A stretch of 64,000 nt of DNA from assembly GCF_018596315.1 (NCBI RefSeq), contig NZ_JAHEAG010000006.1, positions 1 through 64,000 of the forward strand. The letters are read 5' to 3'. Position 1 is the first letter of the stretch. Every line of letters begins with the position of its first letter. A program made the position numbers and the translations under genes. The stretch comes from Bradyrhizobium sp. SRL28 (GTDB lineage: Bacteria; Pseudomonadota; Alphaproteobacteria; Rhizobiales; Xanthobacteraceae). Below the pieces are notes generated by a model that saw nothing but the letters and a program-made list of their open reading frames with translations, was not told the DNA's origin and did no database searches. This document shows positions 18,980-27,234 of this stretch, in pieces.

Positions 18980-19005
18980 GGGGCGTGCGCTTGAGCGCAC
19001 GCCCC
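18980..19005 (+). other. Perfect 11-bp hairpin after the binding-protein gene
   Basis: GGGGCGTGCGC and GCGCACGCCCC form a perfect GC-rich stem with the loop TTGA. There is no T-run after it, so it is more likely a 3'-end stabiliser or partial terminator. It would keep the binding-protein message more abundant than that of the downstream permeases. Confidence 0.7.
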
Positions 19006-19065
19006 CGAGATCAGCATGGTGAAAATGATTGACGCCGTCCGCATGTGACGGGTGAGGGGAGGAGC

Positions 19066-19941
19066 ATGTCCAATCTGCTCGATCTGCTGGTGGCAGGCCT
19101 TGCGACCGGGGCGATCTACGCCCTCGTTGCAGTCGGCTTCACGCTGCTGTGGCAGACATCGCAAACCATCAATTTCGCGCAGGGCGAATTCGTGATGCTG
19201 CCGGCATTCCTGATGCTGGCGGTGATGCATGTGGGCGCGCCATTCTGGCTCGCCATCCTCATCGGCATCCTGCTGTCGCTGCTGCTGCTGGGGCTCGGCT
19301 TCAAGCTGCTGCTGGTCGATCCGATGTTGCGGCACGGCGTGCTGCCGCTGGCGATTGCGACCATGGCGCTGGCGATCGGCATGAAGGAGGCGGTGAAGCA
19401 GTTCTTCAGCGCCGAAGCGTCGCCGTTCCCCTCCATCGTACCTGCCGGTGACGTTTCGATACTCGGCCGGGTGGTCTCGTTGCAGAGCCTTGGTGTGCTC
19501 GCACTCGCGATCGCGGTGGTGATCGGATTGACCATGCTCCTGAACCGCACGTCGATTGGCCACCAGATGCAGGCGACCGCGCAGAACCCGACAGTCGCCC
19601 GCATCATCGGCGTGCCGGTCGAACGCATGATCCTGATGACGTTCCTGATCAACGCGTTTCTGGTGGCGCTGGCCTCGTTGCTGATTACGCCGATCTATCT
19701 GGCGAAATTCTCCTCCGGTGAAGTGCTGGGGCAGGCCGCCTTCATCGCGGCGATCGTCGGCGGCTTCAACCAGGTGCGCGGCGCGATCGCCGGTGGCCTG
19801 TTGATCGGTGTGGTCGACAATCTGGCGGCCGCCTATGTGTCGACGCAGTACCGCGCCGCGGTGCCGCTGATCCTCCTGATCGTCATCATCCTGTTCCGGC
19901 CGCAGGGCCTGCTTGGTCGGCCCGAGGAGCGCACGGTATGA
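19066..19941 (+). CDS. ABC transporter permease, LivH type
   Basis: Inner-membrane permease of 291 residues with about eight hydrophobic segments. The LivH pattern is clear: LATGAIYALVAVGFTLLWQTSQTINFAQGEF at the N-terminus and LGQAAFIAAIVGGFNQVRGA near the C-terminus, ending in LLGRPEERTV. GGGGAGGAG stands before the ATG at 19066. The stop overlaps the LivM-type gene by four bases (ATGA). Confidence 0.9.
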   Translation: MSNLLDLLVAGLATGAIYALVAVGFTLLWQTSQTINFAQGEFVMLPAFLMLAVMHVGAPFWLAILIGILLSLLLLGLGFKLLLVDPMLRHGVLPLAIATMALAIGMKEAVKQFFSAEASPFPSIVPAGDVSILGRVVSLQSLGVLALAIAVVIGLTMLLNRTSIGHQMQATAQNPTVARIIGVPVERMILMTFLINAFLVALASLLITPIYLAKFSSGEVLGQAAFIAAIVGGFNQVRGAIAGGLLIGVVDNLAAAYVSTQYRAAVPLILLIVIILFRPQGLLGRPEERTV

Positions 19942-20939
19942 CCGCCACCGGGAAATATCTGCGTATCGGGCTCGGCGTCGCCGTCATCGCGGCCCTGATC
20001 ATCGTGCCGATGAACTTCAACCGCTACGGCCTCTACATCCTGAGCCAGTGGGCTGTCATGACGATCGCCGCGATGGGGCTCAATCTGACGCTCGGCTATG
20101 CAGGCCAGGTTTCGCTGGCGCAGGGCGCGTTCGTCGGCATCGGGGCCTATGCAGCGGCGATCATGACCACGCAGGGCGGCATGCCGCTGATTGCGGCGCT
20201 CGGCGTCGCCATTGTGCTGTGCTTTGCGATTGGCTGGATTCTGGGTTATCCGGCGCTGCGCGTGCAGCATCACTATCTTGCCTTCGTGACGCTGGCGTTC
20301 TCGACACTCGCGTTCCTGGTGTTCCGCAACGAGGACTGGCTCACCAAGGGTATCTACGGCATATCAAACATTCCGCGGCCCAATGTCATGGGCTTCGCCA
20401 CCAACCGGCCGCTGCCGTTCTATTACTTCTGTCTCGGCTCGCTCGGCATCGTCTCGCTGGCGATGTGGTGGCTGATCCGCTCGCCCTGGGGCCGCGCCTT
20501 CGTGGCGCTGCGCGAAAATCCGGTGCGGGCGCTATCGCTCGGCATCGACACGCGGCGCTATACGCTGATGGCGTTTGCGATCGGGTCGGCGCTTGGCGGC
20601 GTCGCCGGCACGCTCTATGCGCCGCTGACGCAATATATCGATCCGGTTCCCTTCAACCTCTCGCTCTCGCTCGATCTGTTGATGATGGTGATCGTCGGCG
20701 GTTCCGGATTCTTCTTCGGGCCGTTCCTCGGCGCGATGATTGCGGTGCTGCTGCCGGAGTGGCTGCGCTTCACGCAGGGCTATTACCTGATGCTCTACGC
20801 GGTGGCTGTGATGCTGCTCCTGATCTATTCGCCGACCGGCATCCTCGGCATCCTCGACCGCTATCTGACCGAGCGCCGCACCAAGGCGGCATCCGCGCTG
20901 CGCGCGGTGGCGAAATCCAGACTGGAGACGGCGCCATGA
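19938..20939 (+). CDS. ABC transporter permease, LivM type
   Basis: Second permease subunit, 333 residues, with about ten membrane segments. LivM features include NLTLGYAGQVSLAQGAFVGIGAYAAA and the cytoplasmic loop GRAFVALRENPVRALSLGID that contacts the ATPases. It overlaps the upstream LivH and downstream LivG-type genes by four bases each, so translation is coupled through the operon. Confidence 0.9.
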   Translation: MTATGKYLRIGLGVAVIAALIIVPMNFNRYGLYILSQWAVMTIAAMGLNLTLGYAGQVSLAQGAFVGIGAYAAAIMTTQGGMPLIAALGVAIVLCFAIGWILGYPALRVQHHYLAFVTLAFSTLAFLVFRNEDWLTKGIYGISNIPRPNVMGFATNRPLPFYYFCLGSLGIVSLAMWWLIRSPWGRAFVALRENPVRALSLGIDTRRYTLMAFAIGSALGGVAGTLYAPLTQYIDPVPFNLSLSLDLLMMVIVGGSGFFFGPFLGAMIAVLLPEWLRFTQGYYLMLYAVAVMLLLIYSPTGILGILDRYLTERRTKAASALRAVAKSRLETAP

Positions 20940-21679
20940 CCGCAGTTCTCGAAGTCAGCGACGTCAAAAAGAGTTTTGGGGGCATCAAGGCCGTCGACGG
21001 CGTCAGCTTCGACGTGCAGGAGGGCGAGATCCTCGGCCTGATCGGCCCGAACGGCTGCGGCAAGTCCACCCTCTTCAACTGCATCCTTGGCCAGCTCACG
21101 CCGACCGGTGGCGAGGTCAAGGTCGACGGCAAGGTCGTCACTGGATTGCGGCCGTCCGAACTGAATCGTCTGGGCGTCAGTCGTACCTTCCAGCTTCTGC
21201 AGGTGTTTCCAAAACTCTCGGTGCGGGAGAATTTGATCCTCGCCGGGCAGGAGCATCAGGGCAACATGATGTCGCGGCTGCTCGGCCCCTCCGACGCCGG
21301 ACTATCGGCGGCGGCCGACCAGATGATCGGCTTCTTCAAGCTCGATCATCTCGCGACCGAAGCGGCCGGCGGCCTGTCCTACGGCCAGCAGAAACTGCTC
21401 GACGCCGCCATGGCGTTCATGGGCGGACCGCGGCTGGTGCTGCTCGATGAACCCGCCGGCGGCGTCAACCTCACCATGCTCGGCGATCTCAAGGAACGGC
21501 TGGCGGCGATCAACCGCGAAAAGCGCGCCACCTTCGTGGTGATCGAGCACAACATGGAATTCGTGATGTCGCTGTGCACCCGCGTCATGGTGATGGCGGA
21601 AGGCAAGCTGCTGGCGATGGGCACACCAAGCGAAGTCCGCGCCAATCCCGCCGTCATCGAAGCTTATCTCGGTCATTAA
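20936..21679 (+). CDS. ABC transporter ATP-binding protein, LivG type
   Basis: Importer ATPase of 247 residues. Walker A is GPNGCGKSTLFN, the signature is LSYGQQKLLD, Walker B is RLVLLDEPAGG, and the switch His lies in VVIEHNMEFVM. The C-terminal tail contains EGKLLAMGTPSEV typical of LivG. The chosen ATG lies in the four-base overlap with the permease gene. Confidence 0.92.
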   Translation: MTAVLEVSDVKKSFGGIKAVDGVSFDVQEGEILGLIGPNGCGKSTLFNCILGQLTPTGGEVKVDGKVVTGLRPSELNRLGVSRTFQLLQVFPKLSVRENLILAGQEHQGNMMSRLLGPSDAGLSAAADQMIGFFKLDHLATEAAGGLSYGQQKLLDAAMAFMGGPRLVLLDEPAGGVNLTMLGDLKERLAAINREKRATFVVIEHNMEFVMSLCTRVMVMAEGKLLAMGTPSEVRANPAVIEAYLGH

Positions 21680-21690
21680 AGGACCAGCCC

Positions 21691-22431
21691 ATGAGCGACA
21701 CCATCCTGGATGTTCAAGGCCTCGTCGGCGGCTATGGCAAGATGACGATCCTCAACGGCACCAGCTTTTCGGTGCCGGCGGGCTCCATCACCACCGTCAT
21801 CGGCCCGAACGGCGCTGGAAAATCCACCGTGTTCAAGGCGATCTTCGGCCTCTTGAAGCTGCGCGAAGGCAAAATCCTGTTTAGAGGGCGCGATGTCACC
21901 GGCCTGAGCCAGCGCGAATTGCTGACATCAGGCATCTGCTACGTGCCACAGGGACGTAATATTTTTCCGGAGCTGTCGGTCCGCGACAACATCCAGCTCG
22001 GTGCCGTCGTCGCCGGGCGCGACATCACCGATTTGCCTGCCCGGATCGAGGCGGCGCTCGATAAATTCCCGGTGCTGCGCAAGAAGGCGACCCAGCAGGC
22101 TTCCACGCTGTCGGGCGGCGAGCAGAAGCAGCTCGAAGTCGCGCGCGGCCTGCTGCTCAATCCGCAATTGGTGTTGATCGACGAACCTTCAATCGGGCTG
22201 TCGCCGCTGATGGTGCAGCAGACCTTCAACATTCTGAAGGATTTGCGCGACCGCGGCGTATCGATCCTGATGATAGAGCAGAACGCCCGCTCCGCGCTCG
22301 AGATTTCCGATTACGGCATCGTGCTCGAGCTGGGCCAGACCCGGCTTGTCGACACCGCGCAACGCGTGCTGAACGACCCCCGCATCGGGCAATTGTTCCT
22401 GGGCGGCGCCATGACGGAAACGGCCGCATGA
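21691..22431 (+). CDS. ABC transporter ATP-binding protein, LivF type
   Basis: Partner ATPase of 246 residues. Walker A is GPNGAGKSTVFK, the signature LSGGEQKQLEVARGL, and Walker B LVLIDEPSIGLSP, with the MIEQNARSALE switch region. AAAGGA sits before the ATG at 21691. The stop overlaps the start of the Gfo/Idh/MocA gene by four bases, tying the importer to the catabolic enzymes. Confidence 0.92.
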   Translation: MSDTILDVQGLVGGYGKMTILNGTSFSVPAGSITTVIGPNGAGKSTVFKAIFGLLKLREGKILFRGRDVTGLSQRELLTSGICYVPQGRNIFPELSVRDNIQLGAVVAGRDITDLPARIEAALDKFPVLRKKATQQASTLSGGEQKQLEVARGLLLNPQLVLIDEPSIGLSPLMVQQTFNILKDLRDRGVSILMIEQNARSALEISDYGIVLELGQTRLVDTAQRVLNDPRIGQLFLGGAMTETAA

Positions 22432-23486
22432 ACAGCACGTTGCGGATCGGCGTGGCGGGTGCGGGGCTGATCGGCCGCAAACATATCGAGCTGGTCGCGG
22501 CGTCGCCTGATTGCGTCTTGGCCGGGATCGCCGATCCCTCGCCCGAGGCAAAGGCGTTTGCCGAATCGCGCCGGATTCCCTGGTACGCCGATCATCGCGC
22601 CTTGCTGGAGCGGGAGACGCCTGACGGGATGATCGTCGCGTCACCCAACGCGCTGCATCTACCGATGGCGCTCGATTGCGTCGCGCGCGGGGTCCCCGCG
22701 CTGGTTGAGAAGCCGGTGACCGACACCGTCGCATCCGCGCAGCGCCTTTGCGAAGCAGTGCGACGCAGCGGCGTGCCGGTTCTGGTCGGCCACCATCGCC
22801 GCCACAATCCCCGTATCAAGGCGATACGCGAGAAGGTCGCCGGCGGCGAGATCGGCCAGCTCACGGCCGTCGTCGGCTTGTGGCTGCTGAAGAAGCCGGA
22901 CGACTATTTCGATGTCGCATGGCGGCGCGAGGCAGGCGGCGGGCCGTTGCTGATCAATCTGGTGCATGACATCGACAATCTGCGCTTCATCTGCGGCGAG
23001 ATATCTGAGGTTCAGGCCATGACCTCGAGCAAGGCGCGCGGCTTCGCTGTCGAGGACACCGCCGGCCTGCTGTTGAAATTCGCAGGCGGCGCGATTGGCA
23101 CGGTAACGCTGTCGGATACGACGCCAGCGCCGTGGAGCTGGGAACTGTCATCGGGCGAGAACGCCGCCTATCCGAAGCAGGACCAGCCTTGCTATCTGTT
23201 CGCCGGCACTAAGGGGTCGCTGTCGGTGCCCACCATGGAGCTGTGGTCGTATCCGGGCGAAGGCGGCTGGTATGCGCCGCTCTCCCGTGCCACGGTCGAT
23301 GTGCCCTCGGCAGATCCGCTTGTGGAGCAGCTCCGGCATTTCCGTGCGGTGATCGCGAGAAGCGAGGTCCCGCTGATTTCCGCCGCGGACGCCATGGGGA
23401 CGCTTGCCGTGGTCGAAGCGGTGCGCGAAGCGGCGCTTACCGGCGCGCGCGTTTCCCCGGGCTGGATCATGGAGAAGGCCGCATGA
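22428..23486 (+). CDS. Gfo/Idh/MocA family NAD(P)-dependent dehydrogenase
   Basis: A 352-residue oxidoreductase. The N-terminal Rossmann motif GVAGAGLIGRKH is at residues 8-19. The family motif VEKPVTD carries the conserved Lys-Pro near residue 95, and the catalytic-type His region is NLVHDIDNLRF near 185. Members oxidise polyols, cyclitols and sugars. It overlaps LivF upstream and the QuiC-type gene downstream by four bases each, so it probably acts on the imported substrate, perhaps a quinate-like cyclitol acid. The substrate is inference only. Confidence 0.85.
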   Translation: MNSTLRIGVAGAGLIGRKHIELVAASPDCVLAGIADPSPEAKAFAESRRIPWYADHRALLERETPDGMIVASPNALHLPMALDCVARGVPALVEKPVTDTVASAQRLCEAVRRSGVPVLVGHHRRHNPRIKAIREKVAGGEIGQLTAVVGLWLLKKPDDYFDVAWRREAGGGPLLINLVHDIDNLRFICGEISEVQAMTSSKARGFAVEDTAGLLLKFAGGAIGTVTLSDTTPAPWSWELSSGENAAYPKQDQPCYLFAGTKGSLSVPTMELWSYPGEGGWYAPLSRATVDVPSADPLVEQLRHFRAVIARSEVPLISAADAMGTLAVVEAVREAALTGARVSPGWIMEKAA

Positions 23487-25354
23487 ACAAGCGCTCGATC
23501 GCCACGGTTTCGCTCAGCGGCGCCCTCGACGAAAAGCTCCGCGCCATCGCCGCCGCCGGCTTCGACGCCGTCGAGATCTTCGAGAACGATCTGCTGTCGT
23601 TCAGCGGCAGCCCGCGCGACGTCGGCCAGATGTGCCGGGATCTCGGGCTTTCGATCTGCGCTTTCCAGCCGTTCCGTGACTTCGAGGGCATGCCGGAGCC
23701 GCAGCGCACCCGCAACTTTGCGCGCGCCGAGCGCAAGTTCGACCTGATGCAGGAGCTGCAGACCGATCTGATGCTGATCTGCAGCAATATTTCGCCGGCC
23801 TCGCTCGGCGGTATCGACCGCGCGGCTGCCGATTTCCGTGAACTGGGCGAACGTGCCGCCGCGCGGGGCTTGCGCGTCGGCTATGAGGCGCTCGCCTGGG
23901 GACGCCACGTCAACGATTATCGCGACGCCTGGGAGATCGTGCGTCGCGCCGACCACAAATCGATCGGCATCATTCTAGACAGTTTTCACGCGCTGGCGCC
24001 GTCGTTTCCGACGATGCCGATTCAATCGATCCCGGCCGACAAGATCTTTCTGGTGCAACTGGCCGACGCGCCGAAACTCGGCCTCGACGTGCTGTCCTGG
24101 AGCCGGCACTTCCGCTGCTTCCCGGGCCAGGGCGACCTCCCGGTCGCGCCGTTCGTGGAAGCTGTGCTCGCCACCGGCTATGCGGGCCCGCTGTCGCTGG
24201 AAATATTCAACGACCAGTTTCGCGCCGGCTCCGCGGTCCGAACCGCGACCGATGGGCTGCGCTCGCTCATCCTGCTCGAGGATGACGTCCGCGGCGCGGC
24301 GGCGGGCGCGCCTGCGAGGCCGCTGCAGCCGAAGGCGAAGAGCCGCGGCGTCGGCTTCATCGAATTCGCCGTCAGCGAAGAGAAAGCCCGCGACCTCGCC
24401 GCGCTGTTCGGCCAGCTCGGTTTTCGCAAAACCGGCGCGCATCGCAGCAAGGACGTCGAACGCTGGTCGCAGGGCCAAATCGATCTCGTGATCAATTGCG
24501 AGCCTGATGGCTTCGCGCATTCGCACTTTGTCGCGCACGGTCCCGGTGTCTGCGCCATCGCCGTTGATGTGGATGACGCCGCCAGGACCATGGCGCGCGC
24601 GGAGGCGCTGCAGGCGCGGACCTTCTACCAGCCCGTCGGGCCGGGCGAACTCGAAATTCCGGCGATCCGCGGCGTTGGCGGCAGCCTGCTGTATTTCCTG
24701 GAAGAGGCCGGAAAGAACTGGGACCTCGATTTCGAGGCGCTGCGCAGCAATGCGGCCGGCGATCGGCTCGATGCGGTCGACCATATCTCGCAGTCGATGC
24801 CCTATGACGAGATGCTGTCGTGGCTGTTGTTCTACACCGGCATTCTCGATCTGGAACGCCTGCCGCAGATGGAGATCGCGGACCCGGTTGGCCTCGTGCA
24901 GAGCCAGGCGCTGATCAACGGCAGCGAAAACCTGCGCGTGGTGCTCAACGGCTCGTCGGCGACGCGCACGCTGTCGGCCCGCTTCATCCACGAATTCTTC
25001 GGCTCCGGCGTCCAGCATGTCGCGTTCTCCTGCCGCGATATCTTCGCGGCGGTCGCCGACATGCGCGCGCGCGGCGCGGACTTCCTCAGGATTCCCGACA
25101 ATTACTACGACGACATCGAAGCCAAATATGGTCTCGACGCCGACATGATGGCCGCGCTTCGCCACAACCAGATTCTCTACGACCGCGAAGGCGAGGGCGA
25201 ATTCTTCCAGGTCTACACGCACGCGTTCGACGAGCGGTTCTTCTTCGAGATCGTCGAGCGCCGTGACTATCACGGCTTCGGCGCCGCCAACGCCGCGATC
25301 AGGCTGGCGGCCCAGACCAGGGAATCGCGGCCACTGACGATGCCTAAGGCGTGA
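23483..25354 (+). CDS. quiC: 3-dehydroshikimate dehydratase fused to HPPD-like VOC domain
   Basis: A 623-residue two-domain protein. Residues 1-270 form an isomerase-like TIM barrel with metal ligands Glu135, Asp166, Gln192 and Glu240. This matches the pattern known for Pseudomonas QuiC1, which turns 3-dehydroshikimate into protocatechuate. Residues 288-610 are two vicinal-oxygen-chelate modules like 4-hydroxyphenylpyruvate dioxygenase, with the facial triad apparently kept: His434 (VDHISQS), His512 (VQHVAFS) and Glu589 (FFFEIVER). The start ATG overlaps the upstream stop by four bases. The product feeds pcaHG. Confidence 0.9.
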   Translation: MNKRSIATVSLSGALDEKLRAIAAAGFDAVEIFENDLLSFSGSPRDVGQMCRDLGLSICAFQPFRDFEGMPEPQRTRNFARAERKFDLMQELQTDLMLICSNISPASLGGIDRAAADFRELGERAAARGLRVGYEALAWGRHVNDYRDAWEIVRRADHKSIGIILDSFHALAPSFPTMPIQSIPADKIFLVQLADAPKLGLDVLSWSRHFRCFPGQGDLPVAPFVEAVLATGYAGPLSLEIFNDQFRAGSAVRTATDGLRSLILLEDDVRGAAAGAPARPLQPKAKSRGVGFIEFAVSEEKARDLAALFGQLGFRKTGAHRSKDVERWSQGQIDLVINCEPDGFAHSHFVAHGPGVCAIAVDVDDAARTMARAEALQARTFYQPVGPGELEIPAIRGVGGSLLYFLEEAGKNWDLDFEALRSNAAGDRLDAVDHISQSMPYDEMLSWLLFYTGILDLERLPQMEIADPVGLVQSQALINGSENLRVVLNGSSATRTLSARFIHEFFGSGVQHVAFSCRDIFAAVADMRARGADFLRIPDNYYDDIEAKYGLDADMMAALRHNQILYDREGEGEFFQVYTHAFDERFFFEIVERRDYHGFGAANAAIRLAAQTRESRPLTMPKA

Positions 25355-25398
25355 CTATTCGGAACGGAAACAAGAAGACTGAAAAGGGGAGCGAGACG

Positions 25399-27228
25399 AT
25401 GCCGATCATGAAGAGGAAGAGTATTGGTGCGGCATTGCTGCTCGCCGCCTGCGGGTATCTGACGCCGGCGCTGGCCGATACGCTGCCTTGCGATGACGGC
25501 ATCAAGACAGCCTTTCGCCCGGACGCCGACACGTCGGTCGTCGCGGTTCGGCTGGTGAAGAAGGGCGAGGAACTAAAGGCGCCTGATGCGCAACAGCCCA
25601 TCACGGCGGCGGCTGATCTGTGCCTCGTGAAGCTGCTGGTCGGCCCCGGCGCCACGGCGGAAAAGGACAAGAATGCGCGGTCGTATTCCGAAGGTATCGG
25701 CATCGAGGTCTGGCTGCCGACGCATGCCAACTGGAACGAGCGTATACGCAACTATGGCGGTGGTGGATGGGTCGGCGGCGGTCATCGCTATGCCGACAAG
25801 ATCGGCAGCAAGGTGCCGACCATCGTCAACGCCAATATCGGCTACGCGTCGGGCACGACGGATGCGGGCCAGCCCTGGTATCAGGATGGCTCGTTCGCGT
25901 TTCTGTCCGATGGCAAGGTCAACGTGGAATCGCTTCGCGATTTCTCCGTGCGAGCCATGGTGGAACAGGCCGTCAAAACCAAAGCGCTGGTCAACCTCTA
26001 TTACGGCAAGGCGCCGAAATACGCCTACTACGACGGCCATTCGCAGGGCGGCCGGCAGGGCATGAAGCTCGTGCAGGAGCATCCCGAACTGTACGACGGC
26101 TACATGATCGCCCAGCCGGCGCTGAGCATCGCGAAATTCGGAACGGCGGGCCTCTATCCCCAGATCGTGATGAAAACCGAACTCGGCTTCACGTCGGTGG
26201 ACAAGCCGAAGGCCGCAGCCTTCGCCGCCAAAATCGCCGCCGCCAACAAGCGCGCGGTTGCCGCTTGCGACAAGGCGGGCCTCGGCTTCCTGCTCGATCC
26301 CTTTGCCTGCGACTATAATCCCGCGCGCGATGCCGAGGCGCTATGCGCAGGCGAAGCCGGCGAGGGTGTCACCGGAAATAATGCCGATGTCGCGACCTGC
26401 ATGAGCCTGAAGGAGGCGAATGCATTGAACCGGATCTGGTACGGCGCCACCAGCGACGGGAGTTTCGATGCCGTGCAGGGCGCTGAGGCGCGATCCGGTA
26501 AATTGCTCGGCAAGAACCAGCTTTGGTGGACGTTCACCAAGAGCACCGCCATCGGCAACCTGATCACCAGCGCCTCTTCCTATGGCGTCGCCTTGGCACT
26601 GCAGGATATCAGCTACGCCCCCGACGCCAGCACGGCGTCAGGCGAGCCGATCACGAACGGTTCGACGAATACACGCAATAAATGGCTTGAACTCGATTAT
26701 GCCGGCCTCGCCGACGCCGTGAACAAGGGCGTCGCGTTGCAGCCGACGCTGTTCAGCGACCTCATCACGGACAAGGCGGATCTTGGCAAGCTGCGCGAGC
26801 TCGGCCGCAAGGTCATCGTCCATACGGGCCTGGTCGACGATGCGATCCCGCCCGCCGGCAACATCAACTATCACGAGCGTGTGGTGGCAGCGATGGGCGG
26901 GCATACCGAGGTGCAGAAATTCATGCGGATGTATCTGCTGCCGGGTTCGGCGCACTCTTCGCAAGGCCGGGCCTACACGGTCGGTGGCAAGAACGACACC
27001 GTGCCGCTGCCGAAACTGCCCGGCAACGCCAACCAGAATCCGACGCGCGAGCAGGATCAGTTCTTCACCGCGCTGGTGGATTGGGTCGAGAAGGGCACAG
27101 CACCGGGCGAGATCATGCTGACCTCACGCGACAACGGCGTCAGCTATCCCGTCTGCGTCTATCCGCTGCGGACGACGTGGAACGGCAATGGGGATGCAAA
27201 GCAGGCGTCGAGCTATAGCTGCCGGTAG
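25399..27228 (+). CDS. Tannase / feruloyl esterase family protein, exported
   Basis: A 609-residue ester hydrolase with a signal peptide. The serine nucleophile Ser215 lies in YYDGHSQGGRQG; candidates for the remaining triad are the Asp in HTGLVDDAIPP and the His in GSAHSSQGRA. Tannases and feruloyl esterases split gallate or hydroxycinnamate esters such as galloyl- or caffeoylquinate. A LAAC lipobox-like string at residues 15-18 allows lipoprotein anchoring as an alternative to cleavage after ALA. GGGGAG before 25399 favours that ATG; a GTG at 25351 overlaps the quiC stop. Confidence 0.85.
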   Translation: MPIMKRKSIGAALLLAACGYLTPALADTLPCDDGIKTAFRPDADTSVVAVRLVKKGEELKAPDAQQPITAAADLCLVKLLVGPGATAEKDKNARSYSEGIGIEVWLPTHANWNERIRNYGGGGWVGGGHRYADKIGSKVPTIVNANIGYASGTTDAGQPWYQDGSFAFLSDGKVNVESLRDFSVRAMVEQAVKTKALVNLYYGKAPKYAYYDGHSQGGRQGMKLVQEHPELYDGYMIAQPALSIAKFGTAGLYPQIVMKTELGFTSVDKPKAAAFAAKIAAANKRAVAACDKAGLGFLLDPFACDYNPARDAEALCAGEAGEGVTGNNADVATCMSLKEANALNRIWYGATSDGSFDAVQGAEARSGKLLGKNQLWWTFTKSTAIGNLITSASSYGVALALQDISYAPDASTASGEPITNGSTNTRNKWLELDYAGLADAVNKGVALQPTLFSDLITDKADLGKLRELGRKVIVHTGLVDDAIPPAGNINYHERVVAAMGGHTEVQKFMRMYLLPGSAHSSQGRAYTVGGKNDTVPLPKLPGNANQNPTREQDQFFTALVDWVEKGTAPGEIMLTSRDNGVSYPVCVYPLRTTWNGNGDAKQASSYSCR

Positions 27229-27234
27229 CTGTTC

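Noticed and set aside
19913-20935. In-frame N-terminal extension of the LivG-type ATPase
   Set aside because: The extension is the wrong-frame reading of the LivM-type permease. The true start is the ATG at 20936 in the four-base overlap.
23243-23482. N-terminal extension of the QuiC-type protein
   Set aside because: These codons read the Gfo/Idh/MocA gene in another frame; the family N-terminus begins at 23483.
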